From an uncultured Pelagibacteraceae bacterium (GTDB taxonomy: Bacteria > Pseudomonadota > Alphaproteobacteria > Pelagibacterales > Pelagibacteraceae), in the NCBI GenBank assembly GCA_902617025.1, contig CACMVB010000004.1:1-64000 (forward strand): a stretch of 64,000 nt of DNA. Direction: 5' to 3'. Both the position numbers and the translations under genes were made by a program. Below, one piece after another: positions 33,771 through 42,958 of the stretch. Numbering within the stretch: the stretch's first letter is position 1; each line of letters starts with the position of its first letter. The notes under the pieces were generated by a model. The model saw only the letters and a program-made list of their open reading frames with translations. It did not search any database and was not told the origin of the DNA.

Positions 33771-35697
33771 CCCAAGCTCTGGAAATACTGTTATCAAGTC
33801 AAAACTAATCGGCAGAAGAATGTTTTTACTAACTGCCGCAAAAGCAATAGTAACTTTTGGAATTATAGGTAGATTAGTATCTTTACAAATTAATGAGAGA
33901 TCAAAATATAAAACTCTTTCTGACAAAAATAGATTCAGAGAATGGAAATTAGCACCTGAAAGAGGTGTTATTAGAGATTTTTTTGATAAAGAAATAGCAT
34001 CCAATAAACAGGTTTACCAAGTTCATTTGATTCCAGAGAACTCAAAAGATATTGAAAAACTATTTGTAAGACTTAAAACAATTTTAAATATTACAGAAAA
34101 AAAATTATTTTACCTTAAAAGAGTTATTGCTAAGCAAAAACCATGGGAGCCAATTATAGTCTCAGATAATATAACATGGTCAGAATTTTCCAGATTAAAT
34201 TTATTTTTACATGAACTTGAGGGAGTAAAACCTATTGTATCAGTAGCAAGAATGTACCCTGATAATTCATCCGCTCATATTTTGGGATATGTTTCTCAGG
34301 TAAGTGCTAAAGATCTTCAAACAAAGAAATATTTAAAAGATTTACACGTACCAGGAATGAGTATTGGTAAAACTGGTCTTGAGAGAAAACTAGATGAAGA
34401 AATTATAGGTAAAATTGGATTTCAAAGATATGAGGTCAATGCCTATGGAAAAAGAATCAAGCAAATTTTAATAAATGAGGGCCAGGCAGGAAAAAGTTTC
34501 AAAACAACTTTAGATTTTGAAGTTCAAAAATTCACAAGTGAACTTGTTAAAGACAAAGCTGCTGCTGTTTGTGTCATGGATGTATATAATGGAGATATAG
34601 TATCTCTTGTTTCTTCCCCAACTTTTAAACCAAACGAGTTCGTACATGGATTAGATAAAACTTATTGGAACAGTTTAATAAAAAATGAAATGAGACCACT
34701 CACGAATAAAGCTATTGCCGGTCTATATCCACCAGGATCAACAATAAAGACTCTTGTTGCTTTAAGCGCTTTAGAAAACGGAGTTATAAAACCACTAGAC
34801 ACTTTTAAATGTGAGGGAAAAATTGAACTTTATGGAGAAAAATTTCATTGTTGGGAAAAAGATGGCCATGGAATTGTGAATTTAAGAAAAGGCATACAAA
34901 GATCTTGTGACGTATACTTCTATGAAGTTGCTAGAAAATTGGGAGTAGATAGAATTTCTGAAACAGCTAAAAAATTTGGTCTTGGAAAAAAAGTTCTTAA
35001 TGGCTTTATTGAGGAGAGAGCAGGTGTTGTACCTAACACCAAATGGAAAAAAAAATTCATAGGTCAAAATTGGTATTTAGGTGAAACTTTACACTCAGGA
35101 ATCGGTCAAGGATATTTTCAAAGCACACCTTTACAACTTTGCTTAATGACAGCACAAATTGCTAATGGTGGATTTGAAATAAAACCAAGGATAATCTTTG
35201 ATAAAAAAAATAATAATTTAAGAGAGTACATAAAATATAAAAATGAAAATCCAAATGATCCTCTTCCAACAGATTTATTAGTATCGAATTTTGAACTTAA
35301 ACCTCTTTTTAAAAATCAAGAGCATATTAATTTAATTAAAGATGCAATGTTTTCCTCCTCAAATGAACCAGGTGGAACTTCTTACAGGCATAGATGGGAA
35401 AATAAAAAATTTACTTTTGCTGGAAAAACAGGATCATCACAAATAAAAAGATTTACCCAAGCTCAACGTGAGGCTGAAGTTAAGCAAGAAAGTTTACCCT
35501 ACAAAGATAGAGATCATGCATTATTTGTTGCTTATGCGCCTTACAATGATCCTAAATACGCAATAAGTGTTTTAGTAGAGCATGGAGGCTCAGGAGGAAA
35601 AACAGCTGCTCCCATTGCTAAAAAAGTAATTAAAAAAGTTCTAGAGCGACATGAGCTAAGAAAGAGAATTGATAGTTTGCTAGGGGAGCAAGTATAA
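33763..35697 (+). CDS. mrdA: Penicillin-binding protein 2 (elongasome transpeptidase)
   Basis: PBP2 crosslinks peptidoglycan during elongation. The 644-residue protein has an N-terminal membrane span, a pedestal domain with LAPERGVIRDF, and a transpeptidase domain with the active-site SxxK in YPPGSTIKTL, SCD in IQRSCDVYFYE, and KTGSSQ near residue 565. The C-terminus carries VLVEHGGSGGKTAAPIAKKV as in other MrdA proteins. Its stop overlaps the rodA start (TAATG), so the glycosyltransferase and transpeptidase are coupled. Confidence 0.95.
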   Translation: MLSPSSGNTVIKSKLIGRRMFLLTAAKAIVTFGIIGRLVSLQINERSKYKTLSDKNRFREWKLAPERGVIRDFFDKEIASNKQVYQVHLIPENSKDIEKLFVRLKTILNITEKKLFYLKRVIAKQKPWEPIIVSDNITWSEFSRLNLFLHELEGVKPIVSVARMYPDNSSAHILGYVSQVSAKDLQTKKYLKDLHVPGMSIGKTGLERKLDEEIIGKIGFQRYEVNAYGKRIKQILINEGQAGKSFKTTLDFEVQKFTSELVKDKAAAVCVMDVYNGDIVSLVSSPTFKPNEFVHGLDKTYWNSLIKNEMRPLTNKAIAGLYPPGSTIKTLVALSALENGVIKPLDTFKCEGKIELYGEKFHCWEKDGHGIVNLRKGIQRSCDVYFYEVARKLGVDRISETAKKFGLGKKVLNGFIEERAGVVPNTKWKKKFIGQNWYLGETLHSGIGQGYFQSTPLQLCLMTAQIANGGFEIKPRIIFDKKNNNLREYIKYKNENPNDPLPTDLLVSNFELKPLFKNQEHINLIKDAMFSSSNEPGGTSYRHRWENKKFTFAGKTGSSQIKRFTQAQREAEVKQESLPYKDRDHALFVAYAPYNDPKYAISVLVEHGGSGGKTAAPIAKKVIKKVLERHELRKRIDSLLGEQV

Positions 35698-36821
35698 TGT
35701 TTAGACCTAGATCCATTCAATCGTCATTAAGTATAAAAGATAAAATTCTTTCGATAGATTATATTTTAGTAATTTCGATATTTATACTTGGACTTACTAG
35801 TATATTAGCCATGTACTCTACAGATGGCGGGGAGTTAAAATACCACACAAAAAGTCATGTGCTTCGTTTCTTTGTTTTTTTTATTATGTTTTTAATTCTA
35901 TCATTTATTCAAATAAGATTTTGGCATAGTCAAAGCTATCTAATTTATATTTTGTTCTTCATATTATTATTAGGGGTTAAATATTTTGGCTTAACATCCT
36001 CCGGTTCGAAAAGATGGTTAGACCTTTATTTTATGAATTTACAACCTTCTGAATTAATGAAGATAGGTCTTATTTTATTTTTAGCAAAATATTATCACCG
36101 TACCTCAATTGAAAATTTAAATCGTGTAAGATATTTATTTTTACCCATTGTAGTTTTGGTTGCTCCAATAATATTAGTTGCTACTCAGCCTGATTTAGGA
36201 ACTGCATTACTAATTGCTGCGGGTGGTCTGACTGTTGCGTGGCTCGCTGGGGTTAGAGTAAAATTTTTTACTATTTCAGGTCTAGCATCTTTAGCATTAC
36301 TACCTATAGCAATTTCTTTTTTAAAACCATATCAAAAATCGAGAATTTTAACTTTTTTAAATCCTGAAAGAGATCCTTTAGGCGCTGGATATCAAATCAT
36401 TCAGTCCAAAATAGCAATTGGTTCAGGTGGATTGTTTGGAAAGGGTTTTTTACAAGGCTCCCAAAGTTATTTAGATTATTTACCAGAGAAACATACAGAT
36501 TTCATATTTACTTTGTTTTCTGAGGAATTCGGTTTTTTTGGCTCACTATTTATTCTTTTTTTATATGCAATAATTGTTTGGAGAATCATAAAAATTGGAA
36601 ATGTTACAAGAAGTAATTTTGGCAAACTTTTCTGCTATGGTTTTGGAACTGCTTTTTTTATATATGTAGTAGTAAATATGATGATGGTGCTTGGGCTTTT
36701 GCCGATAGTTGGATCTCCTTTACCGATTATGTCTTACGGAGGCTCATCTATGATGGCAATAATGCTGGGATTGGGCATTGTCATGTCATGTAAAGTCTAT
36801 AAAGACACACCTGTTAACTAG
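35697..36821 (+). CDS. rodA: Rod-shape SEDS glycosyltransferase RodA
   Basis: RodA polymerises lipid II into glycan strands with PBP2. The 374-residue protein has about ten membrane spans and SEDS signatures: LQPSELMKIGLILFLAKYY, TQPDLGTALLIAAGGL (with the catalytic Asp), LPEKHTDFIFTLFSEEFGF and the end LPIVGSPLPIMSYGGSSMMA. It ends the mre-mrd operon. A 74-base spacer precedes the bactofilin gene. Confidence 0.95.
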   Translation: MFRPRSIQSSLSIKDKILSIDYILVISIFILGLTSILAMYSTDGGELKYHTKSHVLRFFVFFIMFLILSFIQIRFWHSQSYLIYILFFILLLGVKYFGLTSSGSKRWLDLYFMNLQPSELMKIGLILFLAKYYHRTSIENLNRVRYLFLPIVVLVAPIILVATQPDLGTALLIAAGGLTVAWLAGVRVKFFTISGLASLALLPIAISFLKPYQKSRILTFLNPERDPLGAGYQIIQSKIAIGSGGLFGKGFLQGSQSYLDYLPEKHTDFIFTLFSEEFGFFGSLFILFLYAIIVWRIIKIGNVTRSNFGKLFCYGFGTAFFIYVVVNMMMVLGLLPIVGSPLPIMSYGGSSMMAIMLGLGIVMSCKVYKDTPVN

Positions 36822-36895
36822 GGAATTTTAAACCTAAATTGGTCAAATTTGATTTTATTAAGCACTTGTATATTATATTAATAGGTGGTTAATTT

Positions 36896-37360
36896 ATGAA
36901 AAATATTATGTTTGGCGATAAGAAAAAAAAACTTACAGACTCAGAAAGATCGTTAATAAGCGAAACCGTAAGTATAGAAGGAACAATCAATAGCTCAGGC
37001 GCAATAGATGTTGCAGGACTTGTCAAAGGTCCAGTTTATTCTAAAGAGATTATTATTAGAGAAACAGGTTCTATTACTGGAACTTTAGAGGCAGACCATG
37101 TTGAAATTCACGGACACCTTGACGGAAAGGTATCAGGTCAGGATATAGTTATCGGTTCAACAGGCACTGTGAAAGGTGATATTGAATTTGGAAACAATTT
37201 AAAAACTGAAAATGGTGCTGATATTGACGGTTACATTAAAAAAACAAATAAATCTAAGTCAACATTAACTGGTGATTTCTTGTTCAAGAAAAAAGATAAA
37301 AAAGAGAGTTTAGAAACAGAAGAAAAACCAGAAGTTGTTAATAAAGAAGCCCTAGTCTAA
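36896..37360 (+). CDS. Bactofilin cytoskeletal protein
   Basis: The 154-residue protein has a central DUF583/bactofilin beta-helix made of short repeats (SIEGTINSSGAIDVAGLVKG, SITGTLEADHVEIHGHLDGK, GSTGTVKGDIEFGN) flanked by charged, disordered ends. Bactofilins polymerise without nucleotide and locate wall enzymes or stalk growth. Its place right after the mre-mrd genes suggests a role in cell curvature or wall patterning in this organism; this is inference from context. Confidence 0.9.
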   Translation: MKNIMFGDKKKKLTDSERSLISETVSIEGTINSSGAIDVAGLVKGPVYSKEIIIRETGSITGTLEADHVEIHGHLDGKVSGQDIVIGSTGTVKGDIEFGNNLKTENGADIDGYIKKTNKSKSTLTGDFLFKKKDKKESLETEEKPEVVNKEALV

Positions 37361-37404
37361 TCTAACGCACTTTAATTTCTACTAGATTAAATTATAATTT
37401 TAAA

Positions 37405-38664
37405 ATGGAAAATTATAAATGTAAATCTGTTGGGATAGTTGGATCAGGTATCCAAGGAGTTTGCACAGGTCTTCAACTTATAAAAAAAGGCATACCAGTT
37501 ACGATCTTTGACCGACAAGATCCTTTATCATCAGAATACAAACCAGCATCTTATGGTAACGCTGGTCATTTTTCACCATACGCGGTATTACAATTCAACC
37601 GTCCAGATATTTTATATGATGTTCCAAAAATGCTATTTAGTTCTTATGGACCTCTAGCCTTAAAATGGAGTTATGTTCCAAAAATGTTGAATTGGTTTTT
37701 ATATTATTTAAAAAACTGTAATAAAAAATCTATGTTACATACAGCTAAGTACATGCATCAAATTTTAAGTTTATCGAATGACGCTTATGAAGAAATATTT
37801 CAAGAAATTAATGTGGATGGACTAGTTGAAAAAAAAGGGATTATTTATGTATGGACGAATAAAAACCTAAAGAGCAGAAAACTAGAAATAAAAGTTCGAG
37901 ATGACTTAGGTGTGAAACAAAAATTATTAACTCGTGAAGAGATATTAGAATTAGAGCCAAACTTAAACCCAGTATTTGATGCTGGTGTAATATATGAAAA
38001 CGCTATGCATGCCAGAGACCCTCACGGAATACTTAAAGAAATATTTAAATTATATCTAAAGAGGGGCGGTAAATTTATTCAATCAGATATTACAAGCATA
38101 GAACAGAAAACAGCAAACGAAACAATAATAAAATCAGCCAATGATGTATATACGTTTGAAAAGTCAGTGATTGCATCAGGAGCATTTTCAAAAAAATTGA
38201 CTGACCAACTTGGTGAAAATATTCCCTTAGATACTGAGAGAGGATATCATGTGCATTTTAAAGACAAGGATAAATTAATCTCTAGACCTGTAATTTTCTT
38301 AGATCGAGGATTTGGCATGACACCAATGAACCAAGGTTTACGAGCTGTAGGAACAGTTGAATTAGGAGGATTAAAAAACCCTCCTTCGAAAAAAAGAATT
38401 GAATATGTTATTAATTGCGCAAAAGAATTATTACCACAACTCGGCAGGCATGATGATGAATGGCTTGGGTTTAGACCTACTTTACCAGATTTTTTACCCA
38501 TTCTTGGCCCTTCGCTAAAAAATAAAAATATAATTTATGCGTTTGGCCATCAGCATTTAGGCTGGACTTTAGGCGCTGTAACAGGCAAAATTATTTCTGG
38601 TGTAGTTGCAGGGGAAAAAACTAATTTAGATTTATCTCCCTACAGCTCTAAAAGATTTGATTAG
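37405..38664 (+). CDS. DadA-like FAD-dependent amino acid dehydrogenase/oxidase
   Basis: The 419-residue protein belongs to the DAO family of flavoenzymes that oxidise D-amino acids or N-substituted glycines. The FAD Rossmann motif is GIVGSGIQGVCTGLQLIKKG with the acidic FDRQ after it. C-terminal DGxxPxxGP-type sequence appears as GFRPTLPDFLPILGPSL, and GHQHLGWTLGAVTGKII completes the FAD site. It heads a three-gene unit with a DMT transporter and a 2-hydroxyacid dehydrogenase. A D-amino acid or hydroxyproline-like substrate is plausible but not shown. Confidence 0.82.
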   Translation: MENYKCKSVGIVGSGIQGVCTGLQLIKKGIPVTIFDRQDPLSSEYKPASYGNAGHFSPYAVLQFNRPDILYDVPKMLFSSYGPLALKWSYVPKMLNWFLYYLKNCNKKSMLHTAKYMHQILSLSNDAYEEIFQEINVDGLVEKKGIIYVWTNKNLKSRKLEIKVRDDLGVKQKLLTREEILELEPNLNPVFDAGVIYENAMHARDPHGILKEIFKLYLKRGGKFIQSDITSIEQKTANETIIKSANDVYTFEKSVIASGAFSKKLTDQLGENIPLDTERGYHVHFKDKDKLISRPVIFLDRGFGMTPMNQGLRAVGTVELGGLKNPPSKKRIEYVINCAKELLPQLGRHDDEWLGFRPTLPDFLPILGPSLKNKNIIYAFGHQHLGWTLGAVTGKIISGVVAGEKTNLDLSPYSSKRFD

Positions 38665-39562
38665 GATTTTTTTGTCAAAAAATTATATAGCTTATATATT
38701 TCTAACGTTCGCGGCTTTATTCTGGTCAGGAAATTTTATAATTGGAAAATTCGCCACTTTATTTGAAGTTCCACCACTTACTTTAAACTTTTTAAGATGG
38801 TTCATGGTATGGTTTATTTTAATTCCTTTCACAATAAAAGAAATTTTAGCAAAGAAAAACTATATTAAAGAAAACTTTTTTGTCATTGGCATAATGGGAA
38901 TATTATCAATTAGCACCTTTAATTCTGTAGTTTATTTTGCTTTAAATTTTACCCAAGTAATTAATGCAGTTTTAATGTTGGCCGCTATTCCACCAATGAT
39001 AATAATTTTTTCGTCACTTATGAAGATTGAAAAAACAAATGTATTTCAATTATCTGGACTGTTCTTATCAATATTTGGAGTTGCAACAATTATTTCGAAT
39101 GCAGATTTGCAAAAAATAATTTCTTTAAGTTTTAATAAAGGAGATATATGGATGCTGGTTTGTGTTTTGAGCTGGTCATTATATTCAACTTTACTTAAAA
39201 AAAATAAATTTGAGTTGTCTCAATTTTCTTTAATCCAAATTATGGTAACAGTAGGATTGATATTTTTAGTTCCACAATTTTTATACGAACAATCAATTGG
39301 ATTAGATATTAAAATTAATAAAGCTTTTTTCTTAATTTTAATTTATGTGGTTATCTTTCCTGCAATCGCAGCTTATTATTGTTGGCAAAAAGCTATAGAA
39401 TTAATAGGGCCAAACAGATCTTCAATGTTTATTCAGTTAATGCCACTTTTCAGTGCATTAATGGCAATTATAATTTTTAAAGAAAAATTTCAATTATTCC
39501 ATTTTATTGGAGCATCCTTTATTATATCTGGTATTTATCTATCGAATAGGAAAACCCAATGA
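38657..39562 (+). CDS. EamA/DMT-family transporter
   Basis: The product of about 300 residues has ten predicted membrane spans in two EamA repeats (first beginning AALFWSGNFIIGKFA, second MLVCVLSWSLYSTLLKKNK). DMT exporters move amino acids or other small metabolites. The start is uncertain: TTG at 38657 overlaps the dadA-like stop, and a second TTG at 38672 is equally possible. No ATG gives a full-length protein. The end overlaps the next gene (ATGA), so three genes are coupled. Confidence 0.82.
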   Translation: MIRIFLSKNYIAYIFLTFAALFWSGNFIIGKFATLFEVPPLTLNFLRWFMVWFILIPFTIKEILAKKNYIKENFFVIGIMGILSISTFNSVVYFALNFTQVINAVLMLAAIPPMIIIFSSLMKIEKTNVFQLSGLFLSIFGVATIISNADLQKIISLSFNKGDIWMLVCVLSWSLYSTLLKKNKFELSQFSLIQIMVTVGLIFLVPQFLYEQSIGLDIKINKAFFLILIYVVIFPAIAAYYCWQKAIELIGPNRSSMFIQLMPLFSALMAIIIFKEKFQLFHFIGASFIISGIYLSNRKTQ

Positions 39563-40509
39563 TTAAAGTTGCAGTCCTGGATGATTATCAAAGTGCTTTT
39601 AAAGAAATTGTAGACGTAGAAAAATTAAAGAATAAATTTGATTTTAAAATTTTTAATGAAACTTTCAGTGATGAAAATGAAGCTATTGAAGCTTTGGAAG
39701 AATTTGAAGCATTATTTATAATGAGAGAAAGAACCCCTATCACAAAAAATTTATTAGAAAATTTACCAAATCTAAAATATATAATGACCTCCGGCATGCG
39801 TAATAATTCTATTAATTTAGAAGTAGCGAAAAAAAAAGGCATTTTAGTGTGTGGAACTGAGATAAATTCAAATCCTGCAGCTGAGATCACATGGACTTTG
39901 ATCTTAGGTCTTTTGAGAAACGTTAAACAAGAAATTGATAATATGTTTCAAGGATATTGGCAAACTACTGTTGGAACAGAATTAAAAGGTAAAATGTTGG
40001 GAGTAATAGGCCTTGGAAAAATTGGAACACAAGTTGCAAAAGTAGGAAAAGCTTTTGGAATGGAAGTTTGCGCTTGGAGTGAAAATTTAAACTTATCTCA
40101 TGCAAATGAACTTGGAGTATTACCCATGAGCAAAGAAGATTTACTTAAAAATTCAGATATAATTTCTATTCATTTAGTTTTAGGTGAGAGATATAAAAAC
40201 TTAATCACAAATAAAGAGATAGGAATGATGAAAAAAACAAGTTTTCTCATCAATACTTCGAGAGGTCCAATTATTAATGAAAAAGATTTAGTTACAGCTT
40301 TAAAAGATGAAAAAATAGCTGGTGTTGGTTTAGATGTCTATGATATAGAACCTCTCCCTCAAGACCATAAACTTCGATTTCTTCCAAACGCTTTGTTATT
40401 TCCACATATCGGTTACGTAACTGCTGAAAATTACTCAAAATTTTACTCGCAAATGATTGAAAATTTGGAAAGTTGCTTAGAAAACAAGCCTCAAAGGATA
40501 ATTTCATAG
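39559..40509 (+). CDS. D-isomer-specific 2-hydroxyacid dehydrogenase
   Basis: The 316-residue protein has the NAD-binding motif GVIGLGKIGTQVAKVGKAFG (about residues 149-168), the catalytic Arg in NTSRGPIINE, Glu in VYDIEPLP and His in FPHIGYVT. The family reduces 2-oxoacids or oxidises D-2-hydroxyacids, and includes glyoxylate and phosphoglycerate dehydrogenases; the substrate is open. The upstream oxidase would yield a 2-oxoacid that this enzyme could reduce, a coherent two-step idea from context only. Confidence 0.86.
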   Translation: MIKVAVLDDYQSAFKEIVDVEKLKNKFDFKIFNETFSDENEAIEALEEFEALFIMRERTPITKNLLENLPNLKYIMTSGMRNNSINLEVAKKKGILVCGTEINSNPAAEITWTLILGLLRNVKQEIDNMFQGYWQTTVGTELKGKMLGVIGLGKIGTQVAKVGKAFGMEVCAWSENLNLSHANELGVLPMSKEDLLKNSDIISIHLVLGERYKNLITNKEIGMMKKTSFLINTSRGPIINEKDLVTALKDEKIAGVGLDVYDIEPLPQDHKLRFLPNALLFPHIGYVTAENYSKFYSQMIENLESCLENKPQRIIS

Positions 40510-40617
40510 AAAAGAACTTCCATTATAGGTTGTATTATATAAACTCATTTTGAGTGATTCGTTTGTTTTATAACGAACAAATCTCTGCTTAAATTATTGG
40601 AAATTTGAAAAGGGAGT

Positions 40618-41019
40618 ATGAAAAAAATTTTAGGCGTTTTGCTTGGACTCACTTTACTAACAGGTTGCGCAGAGTCTCTAGCTCTATTAGGACCTACTTC
40701 CACCGCTGTGACCGGTGGAAATATTGCTCAGTCAGCTCTTTCTTCAGCAGTAAATTATGGAGTAAAAAAACAAACTGGAAAAAGCGCTATGGAGCATGCA
40801 ATTGCATATGCTGAGGAAATGAACCCGCAGAAAAAGAAAGAGCCTTGTTTATCATTTTTTGAAAAAACTAACTCAGAAATTTGCGCTATTGTGAAAAATC
40901 AAATAAAAATAACAAAATCGAAGATCTTAAAAATATCAAAGGAAAAATATATAAAAGACCTTACTTCATCACTGCAGCCTAATATAGATAAAAAATCTAA
41001 AATTAAGTATTTAGATTAA
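40618..41019 (+). CDS. SAR11-type lipoprotein, first of a tandem pair
   Basis: The 133-residue product has a lipoprotein signal peptide with the lipobox LLTGC (Cys17) and starts its mature part AESLALLGP. It shares this, SALSSAVNYGVKKQTGK and EHAIAYAEEMNP with the next gene, so they are tandem paralogues. Two further cysteines (EPCLSFF, SEICAIV) are conserved in both copies and may pair. A ribosome binding site, AAAAGGGAG, precedes the ATG. An overlapping plus-strand frame at 40605 is a shadow. Function unknown. Confidence 0.62.
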   Translation: MKKILGVLLGLTLLTGCAESLALLGPTSTAVTGGNIAQSALSSAVNYGVKKQTGKSAMEHAIAYAEEMNPQKKKEPCLSFFEKTNSEICAIVKNQIKITKSKILKISKEKYIKDLTSSLQPNIDKKSKIKYLD

Positions 41020-41159
41020 TCAATTTTAAAAAAAATCATTAATTCAAATTTGAAATCTTAACCACCATGGGTTGTGTTAATAAAATCTAATACATTTATA
41101 ATTAACTTTTATTTAAAGATGAAGCAGATATATGAAACCAATTAAAGTTAATTTTAATC

Positions 41160-41567
41160 ATGAAAAAGATATTGCTTTTGTTATCATCCATTTTTTTGCT
41201 TAACGGCTGCGCTGAGTCATTAGCATTACTCGGCCCAGGTGCCTCAAATGGAAAATTTGTTCAGTCCAGTTTAAATTCAGCGGTAAGTTATGGAGTAAAA
41301 AAACAAACAGGAAAAACTCCTTTGGAGCATGCTATTGCCTATGTACAAGAAAAAAATCCTGACAGAAAAAAAGAGACTTGCATTTCTTCTTTTGAAATAA
41401 CAAGGTCTGAATTTTGTACTATTGTTAAAAAACAAATTAAGCTTAAAACCACAGCGATGGCAGAAAAGACTACAGACATTGTGAAAGAATTTCCAATAAA
41501 GAAAATTAAAGAAATATCTAAGATCGAAAAGATAGCAAAAAAATCAGTTATTTATAATAGAAGGTAG
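41160..41567 (+). CDS. SAR11-type lipoprotein, second of a tandem pair
   Basis: The 135-residue product parallels the gene before it: lipobox LLNGC (Cys17), then AESLALLGPG, SAVSYGVKKQTGKTPLEHAIAY and cysteines in KETCISSF and SEFCTIV. The last 45 residues are lysine-rich and differ from copy 1. The pair is separated by 140 bases with no gene seen, so each may have its own promoter. Nothing ties it to a known function; surface exposure is likely. Confidence 0.62.
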   Translation: MKKILLLLSSIFLLNGCAESLALLGPGASNGKFVQSSLNSAVSYGVKKQTGKTPLEHAIAYVQEKNPDRKKETCISSFEITRSEFCTIVKKQIKLKTTAMAEKTTDIVKEFPIKKIKEISKIEKIAKKSVIYNRR

Positions 41568-41585
41568 TTGAAATTTCTCTAGAGA

Positions 41586-41616
41586 GATGGTCCCAATATA
41601 AATAATTGAGACCATC
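41586..41616 (+). terminator. Candidate intrinsic terminator between lipoprotein 2 and metY
   Basis: GATGGTC (41586-41592) pairs with GACCATC (41610-41616), with CAAT/ATTG extending the stem inward. A T-rich run (TATTTATTTTTAT) follows on the plus strand. It lies between convergent genes and fits a terminator for the lipoprotein gene; the T-run is imperfect. Confidence 0.5.
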
Positions 41617-41625
41617 TATTTATTT

Positions 41626-42918
41626 TTATGCAGCCAATGCTTGCTTGATATCTGCAACAATATCGTCTGGATGTTCTATGCCAATTGATAATCTGACATA
41701 ACCTGGAGTGACACCAGCAGCTAACATTTCCTTTTCTGTAAGCTGACTATGCGTTGTTGTTGCCGGGTGAATTGCCAAACTTCTAGCATCACCAATATTC
41801 GCTACGTGGTAAAGCATTTTTAAGCTATCAATAAATTTAGCTCCTGCTTCTTTCGTTCCTAGATCCATACCTATTAAAGATCCATAACCACCTTGCATAT
41901 ATTTTTTTGCTCTATCTCTAATTTCACCTTGATAATTAGTTGGATAGATAACCTTTTTAACTTTTTTGTGACCATCTAAGAAATTCACAACTTTCTCTGC
42001 ATTACTGCAATGTTGTTTCATTCTTAAAGCTACAGTTTCCAAACCTTGAATGATTTGGAAAGCATTGAATGGACTTAAAGGAGCACCTAAGTCTCTCAAT
42101 AAAACCACTCTCGCTCGGATGACAAATGGAATATTAGCACCAGTTAATTGTGGAACTGCGTCTGCCCAAACTGCACCATGATAACTTTGATCTGGTTCAT
42201 TTAATAGAGGTTGTCTTTTTCTATCTTTAATCCAATCAAAATTTCCTCCATCTACAATTATTCCTCCAATTGAAGTACCGTGACCACCAATATATTTTGT
42301 CAAAGAGTGCATTACAATTGCAGCTCCATGAGCTAAAGGTTTACATATTACCGGTGAAGCTGTGTTATCGATAATTAAAGGAATACCTTTTTTTCTACCG
42401 ATATCAGAAACTTCTTTAATTGGAAAAACACGAAGATATGGATTTGGAAGAGTCTCACCATAATAAGCTCTTGTCTTCTCATCAGTTACTTTTTCAAAGT
42501 TTTTTGGATCCGCAGGATCTGCAAATCTAACTTCAATACCTTGTTGCCTTAAAGTATTTTTGAATAAGTTAACTGTACCTCCGTATAAATCAGTAGAAGC
42601 AACAATGTTATCTCCAGCTTGTGCTAAGTTTTGAATACACATTGCTGACGCTGCTTGGCCTGATCCCACTGCACATGCCGCTACACCGCCTTCAAGCGCT
42701 GCAACTCTTTTTTCTAGCACATCTACAGTTGGGTTCATGATACGTGTGTAAATATTACCAAATTCTTTTAGACCAAATAAATTTGCAGCATGTTCTGCAT
42801 TTTTAAATTGGTAAGAAGTTGTTTGATAAATAGGAACTGCTACAGCTGTTGTAGTAGGATCAGCTCTGTAATCACTACCATGTAAGCCAATAGTTTCTGG
42901 ATGTTTAAAATCAGCCAT
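41626..42918 (-). CDS. metY: O-acetylhomoserine sulfhydrylase (PLP enzyme)
   Basis: MetY makes homocysteine from O-acetylhomoserine and sulfide (or methionine from methanethiol). The 430-residue protein is a Cys/Met-metabolism PLP enzyme: YTRIMNPTVDVLEKRVAALEGG at the N-terminal side, DNTASPVICKP for the cofactor Asp, and the lysine in MHSLTKYIGGHG, which binds PLP. The ATG at 42918 has AAGGGGG seven bases upstream and gives the family N-terminus MADFKHPETIGLHG. Expression is governed by a leader of about 260 bases with two SAM riboswitches. SAR11 depends on reduced sulfur, so this is a key assimilation step. Confidence 0.95.
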   Translation of the reverse strand: MADFKHPETIGLHGSDYRADPTTTAVAVPIYQTTSYQFKNAEHAANLFGLKEFGNIYTRIMNPTVDVLEKRVAALEGGVAACAVGSGQAASAMCIQNLAQAGDNIVASTDLYGGTVNLFKNTLRQQGIEVRFADPADPKNFEKVTDEKTRAYYGETLPNPYLRVFPIKEVSDIGRKKGIPLIIDNTASPVICKPLAHGAAIVMHSLTKYIGGHGTSIGGIIVDGGNFDWIKDRKRQPLLNEPDQSYHGAVWADAVPQLTGANIPFVIRARVVLLRDLGAPLSPFNAFQIIQGLETVALRMKQHCSNAEKVVNFLDGHKKVKKVIYPTNYQGEIRDRAKKYMQGGYGSLIGMDLGTKEAGAKFIDSLKMLYHVANIGDARSLAIHPATTTHSQLTEKEMLAAGVTPGYVRLSIGIEHPDDIVADIKQALAA

Positions 42919-42958
42919 TGATTTTCCCCCTTACTGTTTCTCTTATCGTTTCGTTCAT
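42911..42958 (-). CDS. Leader ORF 2 of metY, 15 residues, overlapping metY start
   Basis: This ORF (MNETIRETVRGKING) begins inside the stop of leader ORF 1 (ATGA) and its TGA lies eight bases inside metY. Its own ribosome binding site, CGGAG, is seven bases before the ATG. The chain of overlaps suggests that ribosomes finishing leader ORF 1 reinitiate here and then deliver to metY. It may have no function beyond coupling. Confidence 0.4.
   Translation of the reverse strand: MNETIRETVRGKING

Noticed and set aside
37361..37404. Terminator after the bactofilin gene (TAATCTA/TAGATTA inverted repeat)
   Set aside because: The stem is AT-only with a long loop and no T-run, so it is too weak to call.
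40605..40814. Plus-strand 69-codon ORF overlapping the first tandem lipoprotein
   Set aside because: It is a shadow frame of a lipoprotein gene that has a clear lipobox, ribosome binding site and paralogue.
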